From Hephaestia sp. MAHUQ-44 (GTDB lineage: Bacteria; Pseudomonadota; Alphaproteobacteria; Sphingomonadales; Sphingomonadaceae), in NCBI RefSeq assembly GCF_023806085.1, contig NZ_JAMSLX010000008.1, forward strand, positions 1 to 64,000: 64,000 nucleotides of DNA. Reading direction: 5' to 3'. Position numbers and translations under genes: made by a program. Below the pieces are notes generated by a model. The model did no database searches and was not told the DNA's origin. It saw only the letters and a program-made list of their open reading frames with translations. The first letter of the stretch is position 1, and each line of letters starts with the position of its first letter. This document shows positions 38,919 through 48,599 of the stretch, piece by piece.

Positions 38919-39689
38919 TTATTGCGCTTCCGGCGCCGCCGCCGCGGCATTGCTCGGCAAGCCGCCGAGTTGGGTCACCAGCCGGGTGTACGCGTCGAGA
39001 TAGGCGAGGACGATGACCTGCCCGATCTCGGTATTCTGGTAGCCGCTGGCACCGACCGCGCCGAAGCCGCTCCACCAGTTCGCACGGCCGCTGCCGCTGA
39101 AGCCGATGTCGGTCTTGCGGGCATAGCCCTCGGTCAACGCTTCCTCTTCGGTGGTCCGGGCGTTGACGATCGACAGCGTGACGTTGGCTTCCTTCTTCTT
39201 CATGTTGATGCCGCCGGCCACCGCACCGATGCCGCCGAGTACGCCCCGCCCGCCGAGCAGGCCGCCCAGCGCGCCACCGATGCTGTTGCCGCCCGAATTG
39301 CTGTTCGACGACACGATATCGGGTTCGAGGAAGTAATCGGCGGCACGGACCTGCCCGCCACCGAGATTCGAGCCCGCCTGCAATTCGCCCTGATCGGCAA
39401 GCGCGCGCTCCATCGCCCGGCTCTGCATCGAGCGGCCGCGATTGACGAGCCGGAAGCAGCCCGATTGCTGGATGAAGACCTTCAGAATCGCTTCCGGTGA
39501 GCCGAGATTGAACTCACGCCACCATTGGTTCTCAGGCTCGACGATCGCAATCGTGCCGAGATTGCGCGTGCAGCGCGGAATTTCCTGCGTACCCTGTGCC
39601 TGCGCCTTGCGGCCCGATGATTGTGCCTCGGCGGGGGATACGCCAAAAGCCAGCGACGCCAGGGCTGCGCTGATAGCTAAAATCTTCAT
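38919..39689 (-). CDS. CsgG/HfaB-family secreted protein
   Basis: A 256-residue protein with a cleavable signal peptide (ends near VSPAEAQ, residue 23). The segment GTIAIVEPENQWWREFNLGSP and the later ADYFLEPDIVSS resemble the CsgG/curli-assembly and holdfast HfaB group. A Gly-rich stretch (GGALGGLLGGRGVLGG) then precedes a beta-rich end with VNARTTEEEALTEGYARKTDIG. It lacks a lipobox cysteine in the signal, unlike CsgG itself. The match is to the fold family only; what it exports or binds is unknown. Confidence 0.7.
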   Translation of the reverse strand: MKILAISAALASLAFGVSPAEAQSSGRKAQAQGTQEIPRCTRNLGTIAIVEPENQWWREFNLGSPEAILKVFIQQSGCFRLVNRGRSMQSRAMERALADQGELQAGSNLGGGQVRAADYFLEPDIVSSNSNSGGNSIGGALGGLLGGRGVLGGIGAVAGGINMKKKEANVTLSIVNARTTEEEALTEGYARKTDIGFSGSGRANWWSGFGAVGASGYQNTEIGQVIVLAYLDAYTRLVTQLGGLPSNAAAAAPEAQ

Positions 39690-39920
39690 ATTCCACCTTT
39701 GTTGTTGGGTCCTCCCCGTTCACACCTCACCGATCCGAGATCGGCGACCCTATTTTAGCGCTTCCGGGATGGGTTTCGCGTAGCAAGGCAAGGTATAAAA
39801 TGTAAGATCAATTACGTTTTTGCAGGCGCAGGCAAGGCAGCGATGCCGCGTTGACGCTTTGGCAAAGCCGCGCGCGCCTGCTATCGGCGCGACACCCCTC
39901 ATTCAGGCAAGAATCGATCC

Positions 39921-41732
<1,812 letters not shown>

Positions 41733-41799
41733 GGCGGAACCCTGCCGCCATCGGCGGGTTCGCTTACCGACGCGTGACAACAATAACGGGAGAAGAGTG

Positions 41800-42405
41800 A
41801 TGCGATTCATTGCAACGACGGGAGCAGCGGCGCTCGCGATGGCATTGGCGGCGTGCTCGGGCGGGACCGCGACGACCAACGATGCCGCGCTGAACGATGC
41901 CTCGCTGAGCAGCGACCTCGGCATGGACAACATGGCCGATGGCAACATGATGGCGGCGGGCGGTACCGCGATCGCCCTGCTCAAGACCGCTGATGGCAAG
42001 GATGCAGGCACCGCCACGGTGACCGCGGCCGATGGTGCGCTCAACCTCACCTTCAACGCGGTCGGCCTGCCGGCGGGCGCGCACGGGGTTCACATCCACA
42101 CCACCGGCAAGTGCGATGCACCCAAGTTCGAGACGGCGGGTGGCCATTGGAACCCGGCCGACAGCCATCATGGCGTCAACAATCCCGCATCGCCCAAGCC
42201 GCATCTGGGCGATCTGCCCAATATGGACATCGCCGCCGACGGCACTGGAACGCTCAGCGCGACGATTCCCGGCGCGACGCTGGCGGGGCTGCTTGACAGC
42301 GACGGGGCGGCGTTCGTCGTCCATGCCGATGCCGATGACCTCAAGAGCGATCCTGCCGGCAACAGCGGCGCACGCATCGCCTGCGGCGTGTTCACCGCGC
42401 AATAA
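41800..42405 (+). CDS. sodC: Cu/Zn superoxide dismutase, lipoprotein form
   Basis: A 201-residue enzyme that dismutates superoxide in the periplasm. The signal peptide ends at a lipobox (ALAAC, Cys19), so the protein is probably lipid-anchored. The copper and zinc ligands are seen in GVHIHTTGKCD (His pair), GGHWNP, HHGVNNP, HLGDLPN and AFVVHADADD. The disulfide cysteines are in GKC and ARIACGVF. The ATG at 41800 follows GGGAGA; the open frame upstream of it lies inside the lepA 3' end and is ignored. Confidence 0.94.
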   Translation: MRFIATTGAAALAMALAACSGGTATTNDAALNDASLSSDLGMDNMADGNMMAAGGTAIALLKTADGKDAGTATVTAADGALNLTFNAVGLPAGAHGVHIHTTGKCDAPKFETAGGHWNPADSHHGVNNPASPKPHLGDLPNMDIAADGTGTLSATIPGATLAGLLDSDGAAFVVHADADDLKSDPAGNSGARIACGVFTAQ

Positions 42406-42440
42406 CGGCCAACCACACGCGTTGACATGAGCCATGCCGC

Positions 42441-44069
42441 ATGATCGGATGCGGCATGGTATCGCTATCGAGACGCGCCGTGCTTGGCGGCATGGCCGCA
42501 TCGGGCGTCGCGGCCGCCGCGGCGCCCGTATCGCCCAATTGGTCGAGCCTGCGCGGCGCATTTTCGGTTCCCGACTGGTTCCGCGACGCCAAATTCGGCA
42601 TCTGGGCGCATTGGAGCGCGCAATGCGTGCCCGAAGCGGGCGATTGGTACGGACGGCTGATGTACGTCCAGGGCCATCCGATGTACGCGCACCATCGCGC
42701 GCATTACGGCCACCCCGCGGACACCGGCTTCCTCGAGATCGAGAACCGCTGGCACGCCGAGCATTGGCAGCCCGAGGCGCTGGTCGACCTCTACAAGCGC
42801 GCTGGTGCCCGCTATTTCATGGCGCTGGGATGCCATCACGACAATCTCGACGCGTTCGACAGCGCGCATCACGCGTGGAACACGCTGCGCGTCGGGCCGA
42901 AGCGCGATATCGTCGGCGCGTGGGAGAAAGCGGTGCGCGCCGCGGGGCTTCGCTTCGGAATCAGCAACCACAGTTCGCACGCCTGGCATTGGTGGCAGAC
43001 CGCTTATGGTTACGACGCCGAGGGCCCGCGTGCCGGTGAGCGTTATGACGCGTTCAAGCTGACCCGTGCAGACGGAAAAGGGCGCTGGTGGGACGGGCTC
43101 GATCCACAGGAACTCTATGTCGGGCCCAGCTTCGTGCCGCCCGACGGCATCGCCTCGATCGATGCGATGAACGCGTGGCACGACGTGCATGACGGGCGCT
43201 GGATCGAATTCACGCCCCCGGCCAATCCTGCCTTCGCCGCCAACTGGCTCGCACGGCAGAAGGATATGGTCGAGAAATATCGGCCCGACATGGTTTATTT
43301 CGACGATAGTGGTTCACCATTCGGAAGCTATGGGATCGAGGCGCTCGCGCATTATTACGCACAGGGGCGCGGTGCCGATGGCGCGCTCGACGTGGTGCTC
43401 ACCGCCAAGAAGCTCGACGATTATCAACGCGGCGCGTTGGTCGAGGATGTCGAGCGCGGCTTTTCCGATCAGCTGCGGCCCCAGCCATGGCAGACCTGCA
43501 CGTGCATCGGTGATTGGCACTATAATCGCGCGCGCTTCGACCAGAAAAGTTACGTCCCGGCCGAGCAGGTGGTCCAGCGCCTGTGCGATGTCGTGGCCAA
43601 GAACGGCAATCTGCTGCTGTCGATTCCCGTCCGTGGCGACGGCACGATCGACAGCGAGGAAGAGAAGATCGTCGCGGGAATTACCCGGTGGATGGCGCGG
43701 AACGGTGAGGCGGCGATCTACGGCTCGCGACCGTGGCACGTCTTTGGCGAGGGCCCGACCGCGGTGCCCAAAGGGGTGATGAACGAGGGCGAGGCCAAGC
43801 CCTTCACCGGCCACGACGTGCGCTTCACGACCAAAGACGGCGCGCTCCATGCGATCCTGCTGGCCTGGCCGACCGGACCGGTCACGATCGCCGCGCTCGG
43901 GCGCCGTGCTTTGCCGGACGCCATAATCGAGCGCGTAAGCCTGATCGGTGGCGGGCCACTTGCCACCGATCGCGACGATGCCGGGCTTCGGCTGACCCTG
44001 CCGCCGGCGGGGGCGGAGGAGATCGTGCCTGTCATCAGGATCGAGGGGCGGGGCCTCGCCGCCGCCTGA
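42441..44069 (+). CDS. Alpha-L-fucosidase, glycoside hydrolase family 29
   Basis: A 542-residue GH29 enzyme that releases L-fucose from glycans. The start carries a Tat-like signal (SLSRRAVLGGMAASGVAAAAAP). Family features are KFGIWAHWSAQCVPEAGDWYGR, the LGCHHDNLDAFDSAHHAWN block and the nucleophile aspartate in MVYFDDSGSPFG. The acid/base residue is not clear by eye. ATG codons at 42441 and 42456 are both possible starts. No other fucose-metabolism gene is close, so this is an isolated carbohydrate enzyme behind sodC. Confidence 0.9.
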   Translation: MIGCGMVSLSRRAVLGGMAASGVAAAAAPVSPNWSSLRGAFSVPDWFRDAKFGIWAHWSAQCVPEAGDWYGRLMYVQGHPMYAHHRAHYGHPADTGFLEIENRWHAEHWQPEALVDLYKRAGARYFMALGCHHDNLDAFDSAHHAWNTLRVGPKRDIVGAWEKAVRAAGLRFGISNHSSHAWHWWQTAYGYDAEGPRAGERYDAFKLTRADGKGRWWDGLDPQELYVGPSFVPPDGIASIDAMNAWHDVHDGRWIEFTPPANPAFAANWLARQKDMVEKYRPDMVYFDDSGSPFGSYGIEALAHYYAQGRGADGALDVVLTAKKLDDYQRGALVEDVERGFSDQLRPQPWQTCTCIGDWHYNRARFDQKSYVPAEQVVQRLCDVVAKNGNLLLSIPVRGDGTIDSEEEKIVAGITRWMARNGEAAIYGSRPWHVFGEGPTAVPKGVMNEGEAKPFTGHDVRFTTKDGALHAILLAWPTGPVTIAALGRRALPDAIIERVSLIGGGPLATDRDDAGLRLTLPPAGAEEIVPVIRIEGRGLAAA

Positions 44070-44072
44070 GCG

Positions 44073-45146
44073 TCAGAACAATTCGCCTTGTGCGCCTGCG
44101 GGCGGACGAAACAGATCGGTGCGCAGGACGATCCGTTCGTTGGTGAGGCCCGAGCGCTTGCACGCCATCGCGAACCGTGCGCGGATGAGCGCGGCCCATG
44201 CGCCCTGGCCGCGCATCCGGGTGAAGAAATCGGGATCGTTATCGCGACCGCCGCGAATCGAGCGGATGATCGCCATCACCTTGCCCGCGCGATCGGGGAA
44301 ATGCGTCGCCAGCCATGCGCGGAACAGCGGCGCGACCTCATGCGGCAGCCGCACCGGCAGGAAGAAGGCGCCGCGTGCGCCCGCTTCGGCGGCGCGCGCG
44401 ACGATATGCTCGATCTCATGGTCGGTGATCGCGGGCACGATCGGCGCGATCGACACATAGACCGGCACCCCCGCATCGGCGAGCCGCCGCACCGCCGCCA
44501 GCCGCCGCGCGGGCGCTGGCGCGCGAGGCTCGAGCGTCATCGCGATCCGTGGGTCGAGCGAGGTCACCGATACGACCACCGCCACCAACCGCTTGCGCGC
44601 CATCGGTTCGAGCAGGTCGAGATCGCGCAGCACGCGATCCGATTTGGTGGTGATCGTCAGCGGATGCTGCGTCTCGGCGAGCAGATCGATGCAGCCGCGG
44701 GTGATCCGCCATCTGGCCTCGATCGGCTGATAGGGATCGGTATTGGTGCCGAAGGCGATCGGGCGGACGGCATAGCCGTGCTTCGCCAGCGCCGCGCGCA
44801 GCAATGCGGGGCCATCGGGCTTGGCGAACAGCCGGGTCTCGAAATCGAGCCCCGGCGACAGATCGTGATAGGCGTGGGTCGGCCGCGCGAAACAGTAGAT
44901 GCAGCCGTGTTCGCAGCCGCGGTAGGGATTCACCGAACGGTCGAATCCGATGTCGGGTGACGCGTTGAAGGTGAGGATCGTCCTGGGCTTTTCGACCGTC
45001 ACGGTCGTGCGTAGCGGGGGCGGGGCGCCGTCGATATTGTCCCGCGCGTCGAGCCAGTCGCCATCGGCCTCGGTTTGCGGCAGATTGAAGCGTGCGCTCT
45101 CGCGGTTGAGGGTGGCGCCGCGCACGGCGCGTTGCTTGATCGCCAT
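44073..45146 (-). CDS. SplB/PA0069-family radical SAM protein
   Basis: A 357-residue radical SAM enzyme. The iron-sulfur motif CEHGCIYC sits at about residue 80 within NPYRGCEHGCIYCFARPTH, the signature of the SplB-like PA0069/Rv2578c group. RRITRGCIDLLAETQHPLTITTKSD-type text follows. SplB itself repairs spore photoproduct, but the function of the non-spore relatives is not settled. The ATG at 45146 is about 7 bases from a TTGATA-N17-TATCTC promoter on the minus strand, so the message may be leaderless. A LexA-type direct repeat overlaps that promoter. Confidence 0.88.
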   Translation of the reverse strand: MAIKQRAVRGATLNRESARFNLPQTEADGDWLDARDNIDGAPPPLRTTVTVEKPRTILTFNASPDIGFDRSVNPYRGCEHGCIYCFARPTHAYHDLSPGLDFETRLFAKPDGPALLRAALAKHGYAVRPIAFGTNTDPYQPIEARWRITRGCIDLLAETQHPLTITTKSDRVLRDLDLLEPMARKRLVAVVVSVTSLDPRIAMTLEPRAPAPARRLAAVRRLADAGVPVYVSIAPIVPAITDHEIEHIVARAAEAGARGAFFLPVRLPHEVAPLFRAWLATHFPDRAGKVMAIIRSIRGGRDNDPDFFTRMRGQGAWAALIRARFAMACKRSGLTNERIVLRTDLFRPPAGAQGELF

Positions 45147-45152
45147 TGACAG

Positions 45153-45181
45153 GAGATAGCGCGCCAGTAAGAACATATCAA
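45153..45181 (-). promoter_or_regulatory. Promoter of the radical SAM gene (possible leaderless mRNA)
   Basis: Read on the minus strand, TTGATA (45176-45181), a 17-base spacer and TATCTC (45153-45158) fit a sigma-70 promoter. The start would fall at about 45146, the A of the ATG. No purine-rich ribosome site precedes the ATG. Confidence 0.5.
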
Positions 45182-45185
45182 GAAC
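45171..45185. promoter_or_regulatory. SOS (LexA)-type direct repeat GTTC-N7-GTTC, box 1
   Basis: On the plus strand the sequence is GAACATATCAAGAAC, which on the minus strand reads GTTC-TTGATAT-GTTC. Alphaproteobacterial LexA binds exactly this GTTC-N7-GTTC form. The box overlaps the -35 of the radical SAM promoter. It also overlaps a TTGACA-N16-TAAGAA promoter (45146-45173) for the VOC gene on the plus strand. Repression of one or both by LexA is an inference. Confidence 0.65.
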
Positions 45186-45202
45186 ATATACAGGAGGCCA
45201 TG

Positions 45203-45547
45203 ATGCCCGCACGGATCAATTATCTCGAACTCCCGGTTGCCGACACCGGGGCCGCAAAGACCTTTTATGGTGCCGCGTTCGGGTGGAATTTCGCCGATTT
45301 CGGCCCGACCTATGCCGCCACGACAAGCGGCGACACCGATATCGGGTTTCAGGCCGACCCGACCGAAAAGACGATTGCGGCCTTGCCGGTGATCGAGGTC
45401 GACGATCTCGACGCGGTCGAGGAAGCGGTATGGGCGGCAGGCGGGACGATCACCACGCCGACCTTCGCCTTTCCGGGCGGCCGTCGGTTCCATTTTCGCG
45501 ATCCCGATGGTCACGAACTGGCGGTGATGCAACCACTGGCGGGATAG
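45203..45547 (+). CDS. VOC (glyoxalase/bleomycin-resistance) superfamily protein
   Basis: A 114-residue protein of the vicinal-oxygen-chelate fold, with the paired beta-alpha-beta-beta-beta units typical of the glyoxalase family (INYLELPVADTGAAKTFYG start, FHFRDPDGHELAVMQ end). The C-terminal HELAVM supplies a likely metal ligand. The ribosome site AGGAGG (45192-45197) points to the ATG at 45203 rather than the ATG at 45200. Substrate unknown. It is divergent from the radical SAM gene and shares its control region. Confidence 0.85.
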   Translation: MPARINYLELPVADTGAAKTFYGAAFGWNFADFGPTYAATTSGDTDIGFQADPTEKTIAALPVIEVDDLDAVEEAVWAAGGTITTPTFAFPGGRRFHFRDPDGHELAVMQPLAG

Positions 45548-45597
45548 CGACGGTGTCTGCTATCAATCGGGACTAAGGTGATGGGGGAAGACAGAAA

Positions 45598-46122
45598 ATG
45601 GTGCTCTTTCCGGGGGTGTTGCTGGCCGCCGCGCTGATGGCGGACAAGCCGGCCGAGGACCCGCTGCTCAACCTGCGCAAGCCCGAAGCGGTGGCGCAGG
45701 CGCTCCAGCAGGCGGGCTACAGGGCCGAGATCAAGACCAGCAGCAAGGGCGACACCTATATCGCCAGCGCGGCGAACGGCCAGAATTTCTCGATCCAGTT
45801 CTACGATTGCGGCGACGATGGCTGCAACTCGCTCCAATTCTATAGCTGGTACAAGAAGCAGGATTATTTCTCGCCCGCGCTGACCAACGACTGGAACGCC
45901 CACAAGCGCTTCCTCAAGGTCGCGATCGACGATGACGGCGATCTTTCGGAATATCTCGACGTCAGCACGGTGGGCGGGATGACGCAGAAGAATTTCGACG
46001 ACCTGGTCGACTGGTTCGCAGTGATGGACGCCGAGCTGGCCAAATTTCTTGATGAGCGCAGCGGCAAGGCTTCGACCAAGACCGCGCCGATCAGCACCAG
46101 CGACACGACACCGGCGGGCTGA
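45598..46122 (+). CDS. YbjN-domain protein
   Basis: A 174-residue protein with a short hydrophobic start (VLFPGVLLAAALMA), possibly a signal peptide, and a YbjN-type domain at about residues 25-150. The pattern includes RKPEAVAQALQQAGYRAEI, FSIQFYDCGDDGCNSLQFYSWY and KVAIDDDGDLSEYLDVS. YbjN proteins are linked to stress regulation or to type III secretion chaperone-like folds, but no activity is known. The C-terminus is a Thr/Ser-rich tail. An SOS-type repeat lies 134 bases after its stop. Confidence 0.7.
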   Translation: MVLFPGVLLAAALMADKPAEDPLLNLRKPEAVAQALQQAGYRAEIKTSSKGDTYIASAANGQNFSIQFYDCGDDGCNSLQFYSWYKKQDYFSPALTNDWNAHKRFLKVAIDDDGDLSEYLDVSTVGGMTQKNFDDLVDWFAVMDAELAKFLDERSGKASTKTAPISTSDTTPAG

Positions 46123-46255
46123 TCGGATCACGTGGCCTGAGCGAACGTTCCGAAAGTTCCGGGAAAGCGACATAGCCGCATTCTGGCTTAAAGAGCCGGT
46201 CTAAGGATGTGGCGATGCGACAATGCGAAAGAGCGGCTCCACAATTGAGCGCTTG

Positions 46256-46270
46256 GAACATTATAGGAAC
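46256..46270. promoter_or_regulatory. SOS (LexA)-type direct repeat GTTC-N7-GTTC, box 2
   Basis: The plus strand reads GAACATTATAGGAAC, giving GTTC-CTATAAT-GTTC on the minus strand. The spacer contains a perfect TATAAT at 46260-46265 (minus). It lies between two convergent genes (YbjN-like and moaB), not upstream of a recognisable gene. If real, the transcript would run leftward from about 46253, antisense to the end of the YbjN-like gene. A clear -35 was not found. Confidence 0.4.
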
Positions 46271-46297
46271 TTACCGTTGTAGGACAGGCTTTTCGAC

Positions 46298-46825
46298 CTA
46301 GCGCTCGCGCAGGCGCGGCATCAGGTCGACGAAATTGCAGGGCTTGTGCCGGCTATCGAGCTGGTCCTTGAGGATCCCGTCCCAGCCATCCTTCACTGCG
46401 CCGGTCGAACCGGGGAGCGCGAAGATATAGGTGCCGCGTGCGACGCCGGCGCATGCCCGCGATTGCACAGTCGAGGTGCCGATCGACTGGAAGCTTAGCC
46501 ACCGGAACAACTCGCCGAAGCCGGGGATCATCTTGTCGGCGACGCGCTCGACCGCTTCGGGGGTCACGTCGCGCCCCGTCACGCCGGTGCCGCCGGTGGT
46601 GACGATACAATCGATTTGAGGATCGTCGACCCATGCGTTGAGGCAGGTAACGAGGGTCTCGACATCGTCAGCCACGATCGCGCGATCGGCGAGGATGTGG
46701 CCTGCATTTTCGAGGCGTTCGACAAGCGTGTCGCCCGAGCGGTCGTCCTGGGGGCTTCGCGTGTCGGAGACCGTGAGCACCGCGATCCTGACCGGGAGAA
46801 ACGCGGCCGTCTCGTCAATCGACAC
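46298..46825 (-). CDS. moaB: Molybdenum cofactor biosynthesis protein MoaB
   Basis: A 175-residue MoaB/Mog-family protein that activates molybdopterin (adenylation) before metal insertion. The conserved VSDTRS near the start and the TTGGTGVTGRDVTPEAV motif bind the pterin and metal. IVADDVETLV and ALPGSTGAVKDGW match the family. The start overlaps the 3' end of the upstream lytic transglycosylase gene by 11 bases, so the two are probably co-transcribed despite unrelated functions. Confidence 0.93.
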   Translation of the reverse strand: MSIDETAAFLPVRIAVLTVSDTRSPQDDRSGDTLVERLENAGHILADRAIVADDVETLVTCLNAWVDDPQIDCIVTTGGTGVTGRDVTPEAVERVADKMIPGFGELFRWLSFQSIGTSTVQSRACAGVARGTYIFALPGSTGAVKDGWDGILKDQLDSRHKPCNFVDLMPRLRER

Positions 46826-48599
46826 GAGCGGTCATCGTCGCGCGCGGCGTATCGCCCATGCGGATCGCGGTGGCGCCCGCCATGCCGGGGAAGCGCGGCC
46901 ACATGCCCTGTGCGAGCGCGGCACGGCTCGGCGAGGCCTGCTTCCCGGTCTCGCCCTCGTAGATCCAGTAATTGCGCAGCACCGTCGCCACATAACCGCG
47001 CGTTTCCCAATAAGGGATCGATTCGATGTAGAGCAGCGGATCGCCGTTATCGCGCGTCGAGGCGTTCCACGCGGTCACCGGGACCGGCCCGGCGTTATAG
47101 GCGGCGATCACCTTGGGCAGCAGCCCGCCGGTCGAGGGCTGATCGCGCAGCCGTTCGAGATAGGATTGGCCGACCTCGATATTGGTCGATGGCCGGGTGA
47201 GCGCGACGCGATCGATCACACGGCCTTGGAGCCGGCCGATATCGGTTGCCGCCGCGGGCATGATCTGCATCAGCCCATAGGCGCCCGCTGGGCTCACCAC
47301 ATCGGTGCGGAAGCGCGATTCCTGAAGCGTATGCGCGTAGACCAGCGCCTTATCGACGCGCCAGCCGCCATCGGGCACCCAATCGGGCGCGGGGAAACGC
47401 GCCGAGGCCACCGCGGCGGCGCCCTGCGGCGCGTTGTGGGCGAGCCAGAGTTGGGTACTGGCGAGGTTCATCGCGCCCGCAATGTGGATCAGTGCGGCAT
47501 AATCGCCGGCATCGCCGATCTGTGCCTGATGGCGGATCACTGTGTCGGCGAGGCCGTTCTCGCCGATCTCGACCAGTGCCGCCGCGACCGGCGCGTTGGG
47601 GCGGCGCCCGATCTGCTTCCAGTCGGCCGACACGTTGGCGGTCCGAAACAGCGGCGCATTGATCCCAAGCGCCTGCCGCGCGAGCTGGCCGTAAAAGGTC
47701 TCGTCATATTGCGCGGCGCCCTGAAGCTGGCCCTGCACCTTATCCGGCCGGCCACATGCCAGGGCGGCGCGCGAGGCCCAATAGAGCCCGGCGGCACGCA
47801 TGTCCGCATCGCCCGCGCGCATCGCCACCGCCTCGAATGACGTGCCAGCGGCCGTGCAATCGCGCTGGCGCCACGCGGCGAGCCCGGCAACCCATTGCGC
47901 CTGCATCCCCCATTCGCCGGGATCGCCGGCGGCCATGGCCGCGACGCGCCGGGCATTGGTATCGTCACCCTGGAGATAATAGATCCACGCCACGCGCTGG
48001 CGCCATTCGGTGGTCGCCTCGGGGGTGAGATCCTGCGTTTCGCCGAGCAAGGCTTCGGCGGCGATGCCGTCGTCGGCCTTGATGAACGGCTGCATCTTCT
48101 GCGCCAGCGCCGCCGACGCGGTGTCGCTGATCCCCTTCGCGCGGCGCCGCGATGGCGCGCCCGCAACCCAGCGCATGTCATGCAATTCGGGAAGCGGCGG
48201 CAGATCGGCGTCGGTCGCCCCGCGCAGCCTGGCGAGCCGCGACAACTGGGCCGCCTGCGGGAGTTCGGGGGCCTCGCGCAGCAAGGTCAGCAACGGTTGG
48301 AGCTCGACCTTCGGGCTGCCGGCGGCGGTATAGAGCAGCGCGCGCGCCGTGGCATGGAGCGGCCCCGGCTTCATCGCATCGAGCCCGAGTTGGGCATCCG
48401 CCCAGCGTTTGTCGCGGATCGCCGCGAACACCGCGCGATAGCCGTCGCGCTGCTGGGGATCGAGCTGGGCCGGGATCACGCCGCTGCGCCGGGCGTCGGC
48501 GCGCGGCAGGCGGGTATCGGCGGCGTCGGCCGGAGAAGCGGCATGTGCGGGCGCAGGAAGCGCGGCGATCGCGCAGATCAGCAACCACCCTCGCATCAT
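46815..48599 (-). CDS. Lytic transglycosylase with SLT domain
   Basis: A 594-residue periplasmic muramidase-like enzyme. A signal peptide (MMRGWLLICAIAALPAPAHA) precedes a long helical solenoid. The C-terminal SLT domain has the catalytic Glu in HTLQESRFRTD, then GAYGLMQIMPAAA and AAYNAGPVPV. Tandem ATGs at 48599 and 48596 overlap the stop of the uracil-DNA glycosylase gene. It is a paralogue-like partner of the gene at 29644-31650, with the same domain order but low sequence identity by eye. Confidence 0.92.
   Translation of the reverse strand: MMRGWLLICAIAALPAPAHAASPADAADTRLPRADARRSGVIPAQLDPQQRDGYRAVFAAIRDKRWADAQLGLDAMKPGPLHATARALLYTAAGSPKVELQPLLTLLREAPELPQAAQLSRLARLRGATDADLPPLPELHDMRWVAGAPSRRRAKGISDTASAALAQKMQPFIKADDGIAAEALLGETQDLTPEATTEWRQRVAWIYYLQGDDTNARRVAAMAAGDPGEWGMQAQWVAGLAAWRQRDCTAAGTSFEAVAMRAGDADMRAAGLYWASRAALACGRPDKVQGQLQGAAQYDETFYGQLARQALGINAPLFRTANVSADWKQIGRRPNAPVAAALVEIGENGLADTVIRHQAQIGDAGDYAALIHIAGAMNLASTQLWLAHNAPQGAAAVASARFPAPDWVPDGGWRVDKALVYAHTLQESRFRTDVVSPAGAYGLMQIMPAAATDIGRLQGRVIDRVALTRPSTNIEVGQSYLERLRDQPSTGGLLPKVIAAYNAGPVPVTAWNASTRDNGDPLLYIESIPYWETRGYVATVLRNYWIYEGETGKQASPSRAALAQGMWPRFPGMAGATAIRMGDTPRATMTARVD

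Noticed and set aside
39720..39785. A stretch with CTTCCGGGATGGG that briefly resembles part of a reverse-complement 5S rRNA
   Set aside because: The rest of the 5S sequence and its stems are absent, and no other rRNA is near.
46149..46162. GTTCCGAAAGTTCC, another pair of GTTC half-sites
   Set aside because: The spacing between half-sites is 5 bases rather than 7, so it does not fit the LexA pattern.
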